Positions 12,031 to 23,586 of a stretch of DNA of 64,000 nt are shown here, piece by piece. The position numbers and the translations under genes were made by a program. Within the stretch, counting starts at the first letter, position 1. Each line of letters opens with the position of its first letter. The notes below the pieces were generated by a model. That model saw nothing but the letters and a program-made list of their open reading frames with translations, was not told the origin of the DNA and did no database searches. Source of the stretch: Chrysoporthe austroafricana (Eukaryota > Ascomycota > Sordariomycetes > Diaporthales > Cryphonectriaceae); assembly GCA_001051155.2 (NCBI GenBank), contig JYIP02000011.1, forward strand, positions 1,116,001 through 1,180,000. The letters run 5' to 3'.

Positions 12031-12339
12031 ATCCACTTATTTTAAGAGATCGAAAAAACCCGCGATATAGTAAGCGCGTATTGGAATAAAAGCAATTGCT
12101 AAATAGAGCAAATGAATTTTTAGCAAATGCAAAAAGCTATTATTTCGTAAACCGCTAATGAATTTACTTTATTTTCCTTTTCTTATTAACGCGCTTATAA
12201 CTATTATCTTTATTTACTTATTATAGCTAGCCGCATTGCCTTATCGTTACTACCTTTCATTATACTTTTGAATATTATTTTTGAATACTAAGCTAGTACT
12301 ATTATCAATTTCGCTTTACTTTATCAAACTTCCGTAAAT

Positions 12340-14215
12340 TCGCAAAGACTGTATTAATAAAGCTATTAATATTACTAAAACTAAGATATATTACGCAATT
12401 ATTAAGTCGTATTTTTCCGTAAATGCCTTGCTATAAGATTAAAATTAATAAGAAATAGTATATTTAGCTATATTCAACTTTTATGCAATGTTATATTTTA
12501 TATCCCAAGAGAAACCTTTTAAGGTTTGCCGAAAAAGCAGGACTATATAGTACGCTAAGTATATTTATAAAGTATCGCTTAAGGATCGCTTTTCCCTGGA
12601 AGGATATCGGTAAGCTATATATTTATATAATAGCGAAAGCCGTTTCTATCGTAATATTTACGTAACGAAAAACTACTTGAACGATTTCTTTTACTGCTAA
12701 GAAGCTTATACAATAGCTTTTTATTAAGCGCTAATTAATAAAGATTATACTGATATAATAAACCGAAAAATCGAATATAATATTTACGTTTCCAATACCG
12801 AGCTAAGCAATAGCAATATTAATCGGCTATTAACTATTAAGGAAGCTTAAAAGCTCATTTCATAATATTCTATGCTATTATAAATTAATTGTTCTAGCCT
12901 TATTTACGAAAGATAAAAGCTTTATCTAAATACCCTTACTGGTACGGATATTATTACGAGCAAAGATATAAATAACAAATTAACGAATAACTCTATTAAG
13001 GGAATATTGCTTAAATTTATTTCGAATTCACTTATTATTCGTAATCCTATCCCTGCCCTATATACTCTATTAATAGCTTATCGTATCCTATTTCCTATTA
13101 TAATATTGAGAAATGATCGCTTACGAGATAAGCATAGCCGTTATATTAAGGATAAAGCTAGATAAATAATCCTAAGCGGTTGCAGCAACTTTATTAAAAA
13201 GGAAGTAAATGCCGTACGCTATATAGCCAATATAGCAGAAATCGTTATAGTTTACGAATATAATCGTAATATAGCTTTCGTTATTTGAAAGAAAATAGCC
13301 AAGAATATCAAGCCAGTCTTAGCCAAGCTTAAAGCCCTTAAGCTTATTATGCCAATCGCTAATCTAAGCCTATTTGCTATAATAGAACAAAACTTTATAA
13401 TGCTAGCTAAGCGCTATCGAATTATAAACGATATTATCGACCTAACCGAAAACGACTTACCGAATATAGCTAGCTTATTAACCATATTAAACAAGGCTCT
13501 TTAAGCTAGTATTAGTAATATCCTGCCCTTGCAAGTTATATTTCGCGCTATCCCCGCTTTATCTATCAAATATAATTCCAAATTCAAAGCTATTAAAGCC
13601 GAAATCGCGGTATATTACTGTATGCTAGCCTTTTATATATCCAAAAAATATATATGCTATAATTTTATTTAGGAAAGCAATTTCGGCATTAATCGTCCTT
13701 ACGTTATTAATAGCTTTGCCATTTATAATAATATTAAATTCGGTATTATCGGAATTTACGATAATCGTATTCAGTACTTCTTCCTTTTTACTATAGGAAA
13801 ATATATATACGAATTCATTACTTGGTTCCGCAATCTCGATCTTATTATCTTATTTAACCGGTCGGGCTTGCATTTCATTATAAACCAAATCTTCCGTTTC
13901 GAATACGATTTTAAGGCTATCAAGATCGTCTTTACTAAGGACGATATGGATTACAATTTCAATACTACTTTTCAGAAATAAGCTAACGAAAATAAAGATT
14001 ATTTTAGCGCTGCCCGGTTTTTGCAATACCAAAATCGCATAATAGGCTTCAAGTCCTATATTTAAGCGCATAGGCTAATCAAAACTTTATAGCTTGATAT
14101 CTATAATTATACTGACTTTTGCAATTATATCGGAAAGGAAAAACTATTTATTACATTCCTTTATAATTTATTAAACTTTAAAGCTATTGCTAAAGCTTAG
14201 GAAATTACCCTTAAT
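12340..14215 (+). pseudogene. Unassigned accessory ORF downstream of pol in G1 copy A
   Basis: After the chromodomain tail, a single plus frame of roughly 600 codons continues toward the 3' LTR, interrupted only by stops of the CAA/CAG/TGG-to-TAA/TAG type. Legible segments: INITKTKIYYAIIKSYFS near 12365-12420, YTLLIAYRILFPIIIL near 13058-13107, KDKARxIILSGC near 13153-13190, LAKRYRIINDIIDLTEN near 13399-13450, VYYCMLAFYISKKY near 13608-13650, FGIIGIYDNRIQYFFLFTIG near 13739-13798, and YNYTDFCNYIGKE near 14103-14140. Copy B has the same ORF in the same place (about 35570-37490) with matching length. It is not a recognisable Gag, Pol or Env-type glycoprotein: I see no signal peptide and no obvious transmembrane segment. 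Function unknown. Confidence 0.65.
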
Positions 14216-14901
14216 TAATAAATATAGCTATTATTTATCGATATAATTTTATTAGCAGTATATAATACTGCTTTCTTTCAATAATTTATAAATTTAACTA
14301 TTTATATTAAAGACTAACTATAATATTGCTATACAATAACTATATGCGATTATCGGCTTTGCGTACCGATATATTCTATCGTAATTTCATTTTATATTTA
14401 CTATTATTATACTTATTTAATACCTTATTATCTGAAAGCTATACTTTCTATTAATATTTACGAGCAATTTTGGTTTTTAATTATATTTATACCAAATATT
14501 TCAGCAATAAACACGATTAAGCATTACCGAAATATACTTGAATATTGGCCAGCTTTATTATATACAAGTATTATATATATCTATTTACTTTAAGCATAAA
14601 CCGGTTATAGTAGAAGATTAATTCTAAGCTCCTGGTACAAGCAGGTTTTCTTTTTAATTCCCGGCATAAGCATATTTGTTATTCAAGTTCCCGGTATAAG
14701 CACGTTTATTTATTAGGACTCTAGTACGAGTCGGCTTTATAAAACGATTATTATTTTTTATATAATCTCTTTTGTCCAATAATGCTATCGTATTTTTCCT
14801 TGCCGTATAATCCAAGGTTTTACTATATTGTACTACCGCTACCCAAAACGTCTTTAACTATTAGCTTCTTTTATAAATAAAGGTTATAAAAGGCCGGCAA
14901 T

Positions 14902-15109
14902 TAATAGCAAAATCCATAAACGTAATGAATTTATAATAGATTTGCCTGGTAAATCTATAGTAAATCCCTTAATAAATACGCAATGAATTCATTAAGTGGA
15001 TGCTATACCCTTACCGGGGGGCTTATATAATGCCCTGATAAGCTCTTAGCGTAATTTACTTTTTTAAGAAAACTATGCTTTATAATATATTTCAGTACGT
15101 TTACTATCA
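14902..15109 (+). repeat. 3' LTR of G1 copy A (208 bp)
   Basis: Begins TAATAGCAAAATCC and ends TTTACTATCA. Before RIP the ends would be the inverted pair TGATAG/CTATCA. Length and sequence match both LTRs of copy B (27719-27926 and 38166-38373). The right flank ATAATCGTATTGAA is collinear with G2 interior sequence near 58705. Confidence 0.9.
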
Positions 15110-18000
15110 ATAATCGTATTGAATTTTCTACTTTCGTTTATAAAGTTATTATCCTTATTTTATCGAAAGATATTTTGAAGCTTTTTAAGTTCCGTATTTT
15201 AATAATCCGACTGTTTGCTAAATGCGTTTATTCTGTTATTTTCGGATCCTTTACAATAAATAATTTTTAAATCGAATTATAAAAGGAATTCTGCTTATTT
15301 AACTTATTATTTATTCAGAACTTTTATCGTTATAAATATTATTAAGTTCTTATAATCCGAATGTATTATAATCTAGTATTTGATTCCGATTAAATAGTAT
15401 TGTATTATAAACGCTGCAGTAATCCAAGAATAAACTGTAATATTAAAAGGGTTTATGCTAGCAAGAGCGGTATTAAGTACAGCCTTGAATATTAGGAAAC
15501 GTGCTTAAATTAAAAGGTTTACAATGTTTATAAGCCAATATAGCTATTACTGGGATATAAGTAAGGTCCAAATAATACTTAGATTTACGACTGAAAAGCT
15601 ATAATAATCTATCTGGTAAATGTCCTATCTTTATATATCCAGCTTTTCAGTTCTGGATTACTGGCTTATCAAATGATCCGGTAATCCTGGCTTACTGGAT
15701 TACTTAATGATTTGGTGATCCTTATCTTATCTAACCCTAACCCTGGGTTAGTACTTACTCAAGGTTCCCTGAATTAGGAAAGAGGCTCGGCGCCTGCCCG
15801 CCATCCTTCCTTATTGCAACCTTGGTTCTTGTTGGGTTATAATATATTGCTATTTTTTAAATGCTTTTATAATCGTTATTAATTCTTTATTTGGAATATT
15901 ATAATTGAATTCCGGGCTATTTAGCTTTTTCGAAAAGTTGCTTACGATTTTAAGGCGTTTTTAGTTATTTCGTTAGCCGAGCTGCCCCTTGAATGCATAG
16001 TCCGATATATCAATTTCGATTTCAAATAGCTTATTTGAGTTTGCCTTGCAGAGTATAGATTCTGATATAACTTTTTTCTTGATTTTGTTAAATGCTTTTT
16101 ATGCTTTTTATATTTATTCGAACTTTCAATTTTTTTTTCGTAAAATCTGTAAAAGAGTATGCGATTTTGCTATAGTTTCGAATGAATTATTAGTAAAAAT
16201 TAGCATAGCCGAAAAATATTTTAATTTTTTTAGTTTTCTTTAATATAAGCTATTCTTTTACTGCTTAGACTTTATCTTTTTATATATTAATTCTACTTGG
16301 TTCTATAATATATCCGAAATAATTAACTTTTTATTAATAAAAATAATATTTATTTAATTTAATTAAAAATTTATTATTCTATAAAATTTAGAATATTTGC
16401 TATATATATTGCTTATATAATTCGAAATTTTTCGAATAAATAAAGATATTATTAAAGTAAATAATAATAATAATATTTAAGTATTTGCAAAAAATATCGT
16501 TAATTATTTCCTAGAAAGATACGAGCGCATTAATTAGTCTAAAAGGTAAGATTATATATTCGAAATATCTGTAACGGGTCCTAAATGTTATTTTCCAAAT
16601 GGCGTTTTCTTTAATCCGAATATAATAATATCTTTCTTTAAAATCGAACGTAATAAACCAATTTGTACTAATCAATCGATCTCGCATTTCTCCTATTAAA
16701 AATAAAGAATAGCGATTCTTAATCGTAATATCGTTAAGCTATTAATAGTTTATATAAAATCGTAATTTGCTATTTTTCTTAAGTATAAATAGGATCGAGT
16801 ATTTTGCGAATAATTGCAATTTCCGTATATAGCCTTTCTTTAGATTTTCGTTAATATATTCCCTGAATATTTCGAGTTTTGTTTAATCGAGCTTATAAAT
16901 AAAATAGTTCTGGGGCTTTATCCTTTCCTTTAATGGAATTTTATAGTTAAAAGGGCTGTATTTTAATAAACTAATATCGAATTTCCTTTGCTATAATTTC
17001 TTGAATTTATAGTATTTCTTTAATACGTTTTTGAGTTCTAATAACGGTTTTTCTTTATTTTCTGAGATTTGGAAGAATAAAAAGTATTATTAAGCGTACT
17101 TTATTTCGCTTGCTTCCTATTATTATTTTCGAGGCTTAATCTTTAATAGTTTTGAATATTTATTATTTTTTAACCCGAACTTTTGCCCGTAATTTTCCTG
17201 TATTTATCGTTTTGAAAGCTATATTTCTTTATAGTTTTATAATCTATATAGTTTTATAACGCTTTGCGCTAAATCGATTTTCTATTAATTGCTAATCGCT
17301 TAATTTCCTAATTTGTCTTTAATTTATATTTATAGGTTCGAAATATTCGTAATCCTTCCTTATTTTCTAGCAAGTTTATTTGCTTTAAAAGCATATCTAA
17401 GCCTGTTTAAGCGTATATTTCTGATATTATTTTCAGTAATTAAGATTTTCTTTTCTCTATTAATTGCAACTTTTTCAGTAAGTACGGCTTATTCCTATAA
17501 AATCTGGTTAATAGTTCAATCGATCCGAAAGTTATATTTCTTAAGCTAAAGTATTTTTAAAATTAATTCGTATTATATTATATTTATAATATCGAAAGTA
17601 GTTTTTATTATAAAGCTTTAAATCGAAATAAGTAAATAATTAATTTCTATATCGATTATATTAAAGTTATATATAATCGTTTTTCCTTTTATAATATTAA
17701 GTTTATAAAGGTCTTTCTTTTATATTTAAAGAATTCGTTCTCTATTAATAATTTCTAGTAAAATAAAATTTCTTTATACGCTATTATTCAAAAATGCGCT
17801 ATATTATTACCTATTAATATATGCGTTTAGTATAATATATTTTTCGTTTTCTTTCGTAATTGCATATAGGAACCTTATAATTCTAATCGGCTGTTATCTC
17901 GTTATAAGCGATCTTTTTTTTAAAGGGGTATTCTAAGCTTTTCTCGCTATTTGCCTTGCTAGCTTTCTTGTTTAGCTTTAGCCATATTGCCTTGCCTTCT
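15110..18000 (-). pseudogene. Pol of G2 element 2 (RIP-degraded, interrupted by a solo LTR)
   Basis: The minus strand encodes the RT block; the catalytic motif at 16448-16459 reads YFNN in place of YFDD, followed by IFIYSKNFELYKQYI. The RT N-terminal and protease regions extend to about 18000. RNase H begins left of the solo LTR (15403-15844), whose insertion splits it, and continues to 15110. Plus-strand open stretches here, such as 17313-17549, are antisense shadows: element 1 shows the same shadow at 4342-4692. Confidence 0.8.
15403..15844 (-). repeat. Solo G2-type LTR (442 bp) with TATTG target-site duplication
   Basis: Ends are TATTATAAACGC and GGTTATAATA (RIP-altered TGTTATAA/TTATAACA). 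TATTG flanks both sides (15398-15402 and 15845-15849). The empty site is visible in element 3 at about 58985-59010. A solo LTR arises when the two LTRs of a full element recombine. It contains a telomere-like CTAACCCTAACCCT at 15731-15744. It is less AT-shifted than the host element. Confidence 0.9.
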
Positions 18001-19960
18001 CAGCTTTTTGCAATCGATGCTATTCTTTAGCCTTATCTTGCATATGGATAAAGCATGCCGTAATATAGCATTATTCCTATATCGTTTTTCTTTAAATGCA
18101 TTTCTAAGGATAATTGTCGGGTAGTTCAATATAAGCATTATTATTCTCAATATGCAAGACTTTTCTATATTTTTTTCGGGATTCCGCAATAAACTGGATT
18201 AATTAGTCTCATTCCTTAATTGGAAACCAATTATATCTGATTTTCTTATTAAAATATATTTAGCAATTATAATAAATGTAATATATTTAAGCAAGTTTAT
18301 AGTAATAAGGGTATAAATAACTAATCCTTCTATTTTCTTGAGGTTTGTATTTGCTATTCTGAAACGGAATGCCTTAAAGGAATTCTTATAATATAAGTCC
18401 GTAAATAAAATGTTTAATTTTCGTATATTTGGATATCTAGTTATTCTATTTCGGTTGTTCCTATTTCGCATATTAAGTAGCCGTTTCCTCTATTTCTATA
18501 TCGAGTTTTTCCTTAAATATAGAGATTAGTAAATTATCTGGCTATCTGTCTTGCAATGCTATTTTTTCGAATATAGCGCTTAATATAAGTATTCCTGCTT
18601 ATTAAATGCTTATTTCGTTTTCTATTATTACGTCCTATTATTGATTAAAGTAATATTCTAAGGGAAACTTTCTTAGGTTTTCTTCCTTAATATCCAAAGG
18701 GTTATTTGAATAATCGGAATTACTGCTATTTATAGCCGTATCGTAAATAGAGCCTTTTTTTCTTATAGCGAATTGCTTTTATTTTTTAAATTTGCATAAA
18801 AACTATTTTGAACTTTCTTTTGCCGAGAAGTATAGTAAGCAATAGTTTTAATAGCAAGCTATCTAGCTTATGCTATTATAATTAAGGTTTGCTGCTTATT
18901 CCGGTAAGATATTATTATCCAGCTAATTGGGTTTCTATTGCTATACGATATTAACTTATCTTTCCGGGACTGGTTTCTAATTTCGTTTCTTCTTTTCTTA
19001 ATAATAATTGCATGCGATATAGCCTTTCTTACCGCAATTATAGCAGGTAATTCCTTTGCGCTATTCCCGTATAAAGGTATTCAATTTTATAAATCTAGTA
19101 TATATTGTACTTAAATAGGCCGTATTATTTCGGTTTTTCTGCTAGAACTTGCGTTTTTTCGAATTAAGTTAATATTTCGGGATATTATTATAGTTCTTCT
19201 GCTATTATTAATGCCGTTCGTAAAGCCGGTTATTAATGCGAACTGCTTTATTAATAAATTCGCTAAGTTTTTCAAGTCGGTTTTCTTTATAAAGCTTATC
19301 CTTAATTTCTTCTTTAAGTTCCGTATAATAAGCATTTATAAAAGGTTCGTTTTCGTAATTCAGATAAGCAATAATCTGTTTGAACTTGGCCGTATAGTTT
19401 ATAGCTAAACTAGTTTATCTAAATGCTTTCAATTATCGTATTATAATATATCTTTTATTCGAATCTTTAAAAATTTTAATAAAAGCTAATTCAAAATTAG
19501 CATAATGCTAAAAAATGCGCTTTATATTTTCAGAACGGAAATCCTTATTATTATTTAAGTAATTATAGAAAGTTAGCTTCTATTATTAAAGGGCTATTCT
19601 TTCAAAGCGGCTTCTTACGAAATCGATTTTATTATAAGTAATTCTGAACTAAGCGCTATAATGTTTGAAATAAGCCTTGAATTGAATTAAGAAGGCTTGG
19701 AAGTCTTTTCGAATGCTTTTATAAAGCTTAAGCTTATTAAGTTTGAAAGCTTTAACCTATTAAAATGTATTGAAATAAAAAACCTCATTCTTAACTTCTT
19801 TAAGCTATTAATATAGAACTATATTTTATTATTAAAATTATTCGTTAATAAAAATAATTAAAGCTTTTTCCTAAAAAACTTAATTACTAGAAAAAAATAA
19901 AATCTAAAGCGCTATTATATTTCTAATATTGCTTAAAAAGTATATACTAAACCGTTCTTA
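18000..19960 (-). pseudogene. Gag of G2 element 2 (RIP-degraded)
   Basis: The zinc knuckle at 19008-19045 on the minus strand reads CYNCGKKGYIACN. This is better preserved than in element 1: CxxC and the last Cys are intact and only the His has become Tyr. Upstream, the capsid region (about 19200-19790) matches element 1 at about 2300-2760. Frames contain RIP-type stops. Confidence 0.72.
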
Positions 19961-19977
19961 AATAAAAGTTATAAAAA

Positions 19978-20425
19978 TATTATAAATACTGCAATAATCT
20001 TAGAATAAACTGTAAAGTTAAAAGGTTTATACTAGCAAAAGCAATGCCAAATATAGCTTTAAATACCGGAAATACAATTACTAAAGTATTGCAATATTTA
20101 TAAGCTAATAAGGCTATTACTTGAAAGTATTATAAGGTTCAAATAATACTTAGATTTATAATTGAAAAGCTATAGTAATCTATTTAGTAAATATCCTGTC
20201 CTTATATATTCAGCTTTTCAATATGGATTTATTAGATCTGGAATAAATCTTTAGATTTTAGGTTTGCTAGATTTGGGGCAGATTTCCCAGATTTTCCTTA
20301 TTTTGTAATTCTAATCCTGGGTTACGTAAGCAATTATAGAATCTTTTTTAAGCAGGGCTAAAGGAGAAGCGCTTAGCTAGTTCCCTTTTCCTTTGCATAC
20401 CCCGGTCTCTTATTGAATTATAATA
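19978..20425 (-). repeat. 5' LTR of G2 element 2 (about 448 bp)
   Basis: Plus-strand ends are TATTATAAATACTGC and TTATAATA. The left side joins the element leader and the right side is the external flank. No matching duplication can be tested because the other LTR is outside the window. Confidence 0.82.
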
Positions 20426-21203
20426 TATATAAGCGGGTTTGCTGTTTTTAAAAATACTATATATGCTCCTTATATAGCCCGCAAAGCTAAACGGAAAAGC
20501 GAACGAGAATAATAGAAGGGTTATAAACGAAAGGGCAGTAAGATAAAATAGATATAATAAAAGGGACCCAGAATTATCCCTATATTCTAATTAGAGCAGA
20601 ACGGACAGAACTGGGCCTTTTCGAAAGATAGCAAAGTAGAAAATAAATAGGTTGCGGATTAGGATTTTGGAAGGGAAAATATATTAATTTATATCTGGCT
20701 ATGCCTCTTTCTTATCCTTTAAAGGGGATAAGGGAATGGCATAGCTTAAATATATATATATATATATCTAAGGCCCTGGTTAAGTTTGAAAAATAGCACG
20801 GATGTTAAATCAAGCAAAGGCTAGAGCAAAGATCCTTATTCCTTACGACAACTGTATTTCATCGTAATTCCGCTTGGCTTTATACGAGTGTATTCTAACA
20901 CTGTGGCTAAGCGCTTTTCCGTAAACCCGACAAGCAAAATAACCGATCCTTCTATTCGTCCCTTTCGAGAGCTAAAGGCGCAAGAAGATCTTTATGCTAG
21001 AAAAGCTTGCTGCCTCTAAAAAGCTTATCGAGTTTAAAGAATTCGATATACTAACGACATTTTAAGATGCAATGCTAGTAGCAGCTAGTTTAGATATTAA
21101 TATTTACTATAAACTATTAAAACTCTTATTAATTATAGCTAATAGCTACAAATTTGCTATTTGGCATGCTATATCCGCTTTTACGAAAAATTATTGCGCA
21201 TTA
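20426..21203. other. AT-rich spacer between element 2 and Fot1-like copy 1
   Basis: No gene is recognised. It contains a basic run (about 20477-20545, ARKAKRKSERE then KGYKRKGSK) that resembles the lysine/arginine-rich tail of a transposase. A 48-bp imperfect inverted repeat lies at 20698-20745, followed by an AT dinucleotide run (20750-20770). 20800-21060 is closer to normal base composition, without a long frame. Confidence 0.5.
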
Positions 21204-21262
21204 AGTCTAGTTACCTACTTCCGGACCCCCCCCTATTCCGGACCCCCCCAGAAAGCCATACC
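21204..21262 (+). repeat. Left terminal inverted repeat of Fot1-like copy 1
   Basis: Pairs with 23002-23060. Two direct TTCCGGACCCCC motifs (from 21219 and 21236) probably bind the transposase N-terminal HTH; that role is inference from pogo-family TIRs. Confidence 0.88.
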
Positions 21263-21354
21263 GCCACTTTAACCCCCCTTTAATACTCTTTATTTTCTCT
21301 TTCAGTTTTTCTCAGAACAATTTCATCTTTTCAATATATATTCATTAAGCACTG

Positions 21355-22962
21355 ATAAAGCCATATACTGAAAAGGAAGTGGCTGCGGCCATTTCTGATA
21401 TCGAAAAAGGCCTGTCAATCAAAAAGGCTTCCTCTATCTGGGGGATTCCGAAAACTACTCTTCTTCGCTATCTAGCTAGATTATAACCATACAAAATAGC
21501 CTACGAAAATAGCCAGAGACTCTCTAATCGCTAGGAAGCTCGATTAGCTGAATAGACCTTTGTTCAAGCTAATTTAGGGCTGCTGCCAACCTATTTATAG
21601 CTGAGGATTTTCGCATAAAGAGTTCTCGAAATGCAAAGAGATACTCAACCTATTGGAAAGCGATAGGCTGAAGCTTTTTTATGCCGAAATCCGGGCATTA
21701 AGACCTAGAGAGCTCGACAAATGGCTTTAGAGCGAACAAATAATATAATAATAGAAATAATCAAGTCCTAATTTCGTCTTTTCGATTTTCTTTTTATTCA
21801 AGCTATCAAGTTAGCAAATAGATAGAATATGGATAAGGCTGGGATAATAGAAAGTTAAGGAAAGAACGGTTTGGTTTTAAAGAATTCTTTTTTATATTCT
21901 ATTCAGAGAAAAGACTTTAAATTACGGACCTGGACCTTTTTCCTCGAATATATTTTAGCTTCCGGCATTTATCTCTTCTCTCTAGTTATTTTCAAAAGAA
22001 AAATTATTCAATAATAATAATTTCCTTTCGAAATAACTCTTTTCGAAAGCTAGCTATTTACTGCAATAACGAACGGATAGACTGATAATAAAATAAGGCT
22101 CGAATAGCTAAAAATAGTTTTTATTCCAAGCAATTAGCCAGAAAGCCTTTCGGAAGCCAGATTATTAATTCTTAATAGCTACGGAAGCTATATAATTACT
22201 GAATTTATATAAAAATGCTTTCAGAACAATATTTTATTACTTTATTTACTTCTTTATATTTTATATATCTTTCAACCTTTCGATCTAGATATTTTTTCTT
22301 CTTTCAAAAAAGCTTATAGACGAAAAATTAATTATCTAAACTAATAAAAAGATTCAATAATTTACGGAAAGCATTTATTTCTCGAGAATTATCGCTTAGC
22401 CCGTCTGGAAAGGCTTTCTAGCCAGAATATCAAATCTGGATAGAAAGCAATTAATTTATAGCCTCTTAGCCTAATTAAGCCACTCTTAAGCCCTCTTTTT
22501 CTCGAAAACAGTCAATAACGCTCGCAAATCTATAAGAAAAGAAGCCCAGAACTGCCAAAAGCGCCTCAAATTACCCCCAAACTATTATTTTCTTAACAGG
22601 ATATATATTTTATACCTAGGATAGCCAGAGATTTATATTACCGCTTGCGACAGGATCGTAACTATCTTTCTATAGTCTCTGGGCAACGTATTCTCTTCAG
22701 GAAGATTAAGAAAGCATGGGAAGAGAGAGATCTGGCTCTAGCTAAGGCCTTTGGCGAAAACCAGGCTCTGAAAGCTCAGATTGAGGCTTCTAAGCTATCA
22801 AAAAGGAGGAAGGTTAATGCAAGCCCGAATTCGAAATTTGTGGGTATCAAGGCTATACAGAATGCTCAAAAAGCGGCTAGATCTGAAAAGGAAAACGAGA
22901 ATGAAAAGAGCGATATCGAATTACTTACTGATATAGAGGAATGCATTATAATGGGTAGATAG
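21355..22962 (+). pseudogene. Fot1/pogo transposase, copy 1 (start codon lost, RIP stops)
   Basis: A continuous register of 536 codons (535 aa; Fot1 transposases are about 540). The first codon is ATA where copy 2 has ATG. N-terminal pipsqueak-type HTH: EKEVAAAISDIEKGLSIKKA, then IWGIPKTTLLRYLA. The middle DDE catalytic region is broken by TAA/TAG. The last 105 codons (22645-22962) are open and give a charged coiled-coil tail (WEERDLALAKAFGENQALKA) with a basic KRRKVNASPNSKF motif usual in fungal Fot1 proteins. The enzyme would cut and paste the element at TA sites. Inactive. Confidence 0.88.
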
Positions 22963-23001
22963 GGTTGAAAAATGAATAAATTCGATATATTATATATATA
23001 T

Positions 23002-23060
23002 GGTATGGCTTTCCGGGGGGGTCCGGAACAGGGGGGGGTCCGGAAGTAGGTGACTAGACT
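23002..23060 (-). repeat. Right terminal inverted repeat of Fot1-like copy 1
   Basis: Reverse complement of 21204-21262 with few transitions; ends CTAGACT before the TA duplication. Confidence 0.88.
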
Positions 23061-23586
23061 TATCGATAGCTGCAAAATTTTGCTAAAGTAGCTGAGGTTT
23101 CTGAATTTTGGAATCTTTTTTGCTTATTTAAGCTTCCCTATTTGATCCCGCGCGCCCTTGTCTTTTGCACTGCTTATAATTTTGCGTTCGGATTTAAGAG
23201 GGAAATCTCGTAGCCCAAAGTGCTTAATCATACAATGCAGAAGGTATATAGTTTAAATACTTTGTGTAACAGACGCGAATGTGTTGATTAATATCCCGCG
23301 CTGGCGGCGAGGAGACTCTATAGCTTCGACTTTTCCACATTCCGCAACTGCTGCAATGGTGGTGCCGTAGTCCCCGTGCTGAAGTGGCATGCTCACATCA
23401 AAAACAATATTGTCAAATCTTTATAAGGCACCCTCTTGAAGCCCTGACGCTGGTAAAGTTCGGTAGTCCTCGGTTTGATAACATTGCTGTCAGTCCGTAT
23501 CGTTCTCGAGCCACGGCTCAATTAGAGAACATAACGGCTGAATTATTAGTACAGGACCATAGTATCTTCTGAAAAAGAATTTGCAC
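23061..23586. other. Intergenic, 3' flank of the MFS gene
   Basis: Base composition returns to normal within about 100 bp of the transposon end. I see no gene; it presumably contains the MFS transcript 3' end (minus strand). No other structure noted. Confidence 0.5.

Larger units (their letters stand above)
1..15109 (+). mobile_element. Ty3/Gypsy LTR retrotransposon, family G1 copy A (5' end outside window, interrupted)
   Basis: The element runs in from the left edge and ends with its 208-bp 3' LTR. Its own sequence is 1-1517 plus 9152-15109; a family G2 element occupies the gap. Rejoined, it aligns collinearly with the complete copy B at about 30910-38373. Seen in order: aspartic protease, reverse transcriptase (cut by the insertion), RNase H, integrase, chromodomain-like segment, then a long accessory ORF and the LTR. 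Every domain is broken by RIP-type stops, so the copy is dead. The right flank (15110 on) is the interior of a minus-strand G2 element, so copy A itself inserted into that element. Confidence 0.9.
15110..20425 (-). mobile_element. Ty3/Gypsy G2 element 2, minus strand; 5' half within window
   Basis: Reading on the minus strand from right to left: 5' LTR (19978-20425), leader, Gag with zinc knuckle, protease region, RT, and the start of RNase H at the left edge, where G1 copy A interrupts it. The 3' end must lie left of copy A, outside the window. Sequence next to the LTR (19893-19977) matches the leader of element 1 (2020-2105) in reverse complement. The interior is collinear with element 3 (58690-61583). 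A solo LTR inserted at 15403-15844. Confidence 0.88.
21204..23060 (+). mobile_element. Fot1/pogo-type DNA transposon, copy 1 (1857 bp)
   Basis: Inverted ends AGTCTAG...CTAGACT are flanked by TA on both sides (21202-21203 and 23061-23062), the Tc1/mariner/pogo signature. The terminal inverted repeat is about 58 bp and contains TTCCGGACCCCC twice. One transposase frame of 536 codons fills the interior. The element lies on the border between the AT-rich block and the first gene island. Its length equals that of copy 2 exactly, yet the outer TIR sequences differ, so these are sister families. Confidence 0.93.

Noticed and set aside
15398..15849. Solo LTR as a MITE or separate transposon
   Set aside because: Ends, 5-bp duplication and similarity to G2 LTR tails identify it as an LTR.
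17313..17549. Plus-strand hydrophobic ORF suggestive of a membrane protein
   Set aside because: Antisense shadow of G2 pol; the same shadow appears opposite element 1 (4342-4692) and near 60480-60700.
20750..20772. AT dinucleotide run as a regulatory or origin element
   Set aside because: Simple repeat in AT-rich DNA; nothing supports a function.
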